From Lachnospiraceae bacterium (GTDB lineage Bacteria; Bacillota; Clostridia; Lachnospirales; Lachnospiraceae), in assembly GCA_017503735.1 (NCBI GenBank), contig JAFVSN010000008.1, positions 1 through 41,573 on the forward strand: a stretch of DNA of 41,573 nucleotides, given 5' to 3'. Shown here piece after piece: positions 41,117-41,573 of this stretch; positions within the stretch are counted from its first letter, which is position 1, and every line of letters begins with the position of its first letter. Made by a program: the position numbers and the translations under genes. Below the pieces are notes generated by a model. That model saw only the letters and a program-made list of their open reading frames with translations, did no database searches and had not been told where the DNA came from.

Positions 41117-41188
41117 GGCTCGTTGGTCAAGCGGTCAAGACGTCGCCCTCTCACGGCGAAAACAGCGGTTCGATTCCGCTACGAGCTG
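41117..41188 (+). tRNA. tRNA-Glu, anticodon CTC
   Basis: A complete cloverleaf can be drawn. Acceptor GGCTCGT (41117-41123) pairs with ACGAGCT (41181-41187), anticodon stem TCGCC/GGCGA encloses loop CTCTCAC with anticodon CTC at 41150-41152, and the T arm is AGCGG-TTCGATT-CCGCT. The discriminator is G at 41188, and CCA is not encoded. It reads the GAG codon. The first acceptor pair is G1-U72, unusual since tRNA-Glu normally has G1-C72; the rest is regular. Confidence 0.9.
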
Positions 41189-41190
41189 CT

Positions 41191-41248
41191 CTGTATTTTT
41201 GATACAGCCCAACCCCGAAGAAGCACTTATGAAAATAAGTGTTTTTTT
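41191..41248 (+). terminator. Tandem hairpins ending the tRNA-Glu transcript
   Basis: CTGTAT (41191-41196) pairs with ATACAG (41202-41207). A second stem, AAGCACTTAT (41221-41230) with ATAAGTGTTT (41235-41244, one G-U pair) and a GAAA loop, is followed by a T-run to 41248 and is the intrinsic terminator. Confidence 0.85.
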
Positions 41249-41289
41249 GTTTTATGGGATAAAAAGATGATGCATAGGAGGAGAGAGCA

Positions 41290-41573
41290 ATGAATACGAT
41301 TTGGTCAACTTATGTACAGGGAATCGGAACCCTTTATAACACGCGACTACTGCGTTTTTCCGATTTGTTTCAGGGAAAGTACCGGGAAGCGTTTCGAATT
41401 GATGACAAGAAGCGGATTCTTGAAATCGGATGCGGTCCGGGGGCATTGGCGGAGTCTTTGGCACGTTGGTATCCTGCGACGCAAGTGTTCGGTGTTGACA
41501 GAGACAGTAATTTCATTGCTTTTGCAAAACAGCATAATTCGGTGATTCAATATGCAGAAGGCGATGCTACGGC
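41290..41573 (+). CDS. Class I SAM-dependent methyltransferase (5' part, cut by window end)
   Basis: The frame opens at an ATG preceded by AGGAGG at 41276-41281 and runs to the window end without a stop. The first ~94 residues include the SAM-binding motif I ILEIGCGPGALAESL, followed by the acidic strand VFGVDRDSNFIAFA and the EGDAT motif before the cut. These are the first half of a Rossmann-fold methyltransferase of the small-molecule/Methyltransf_25 kind. The start VQGIGTLYNTRLLRFSDLF is not diagnostic of a subfamily. Its substrate is unknown. Confidence 0.82.
   Translation, partial: MNTIWSTYVQGIGTLYNTRLLRFSDLFQGKYREAFRIDDKKRILEIGCGPGALAESLARWYPATQVFGVDRDSNFIAFAKQHNSVIQYAEGDAT

Noticed and set aside
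1-41573. CRISPR arrays, prophage genes, restriction or toxin-antitoxin systems
   Set aside because: No direct-repeat/spacer arrays, integrases, structural phage genes or defence-family motifs were seen on either strand.

Overview
The window is a dense housekeeping segment of a low-to-mid GC Gram-positive anaerobe. It is most likely a member of the class Clostridia, and the family Lachnospiraceae fits best. The pointers are the rnc-smc-ftsY and uppS-cdsA-dxr-rseP-ispG-polC blocks, a PolC-type replicase, a GAAC-N4-GTTC LexA box in front of recA, strong GGAGG ribosome binding sites, KtrAB-type potassium uptake, a sodium-pumping biotin decarboxylase cluster, and a remnant of a BspA-type leucine-rich repeat gene. 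No phage, insertion sequence with a transposase, or CRISPR array was seen. Almost everything is on the + strand; the exception is one two-gene operon (cyclophilin and a deacetylase lipoprotein) on the - strand.

Layout. 1-1114: ribosomal protein S1, possibly the C-terminal half of an IspH-S1 fusion cut by the window edge. 1277-2053: cheR. 2129-10901: plsX-acpP-rnc-smc-ftsY-ilvA-rapZ, covering fatty acid/phospholipid initiation, RNA processing, chromosome condensation, membrane targeting, threonine deamination and an RNA/nucleotide-binding regulator. 11085-12945: SOS-regulated recA with recX behind a strong hairpin. 13036-14935 (-): ppiB and a NodB-family deacetylase lipoprotein. 15271-20299: a five-gene biotin-dependent operon that combines an acyl-CoA carboxyltransferase, OadG, a biotin carrier, the sodium-pump beta subunit and an OadA/5S-type carboxyltransferase. 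20300-20681: a non-coding island with a ~150-bp imperfect inverted repeat and a copy of a structured repeat also found near 10.9 kb. 20682-25109: a hybrid histidine kinase followed by the KtrB/KtrA potassium transporter. 25202-26074: a metallo-beta-lactamase-fold hydrolase. 26117-26267: a frameshifted BspA-like fragment. 26449-28926: an SpoU rRNA/tRNA methyltransferase and a mannitol/fructuronate-type dehydrogenase. 29021-40987: a bactofilin gene heading pyrH-frr-uppS-cdsA-dxr-rseP-ispG-polC. 41117-41188: tRNA-Glu(CTC). 41290-end: start of a class I SAM methyltransferase cut by the window edge.

How the parts work together. The 15-20 kb operon encodes the equivalents of all three transcarboxylase subunits (12S, 1.3S and 5S) plus the membrane sodium pump. 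This suggests that CO2 from both oxaloacetate/pyruvate and an acyl-CoA can pass through one shared biotin protein and be coupled to a sodium gradient. The 29-41 kb block joins the MEP isoprenoid pathway (dxr, ispG) to its use in undecaprenyl diphosphate synthesis (uppS), phospholipid synthesis (cdsA), membrane proteolysis (rseP), ribosome recycling and DNA replication. I did not find a convincingly new defence or biosynthetic system. The most unusual items are the combined transcarboxylase/sodium pump operon, the non-coding repeat island at 20.3-20.6 kb with its sister copy at 10.9 kb, and the hairpin elements in the S1-cheR and frr-uppS gaps.
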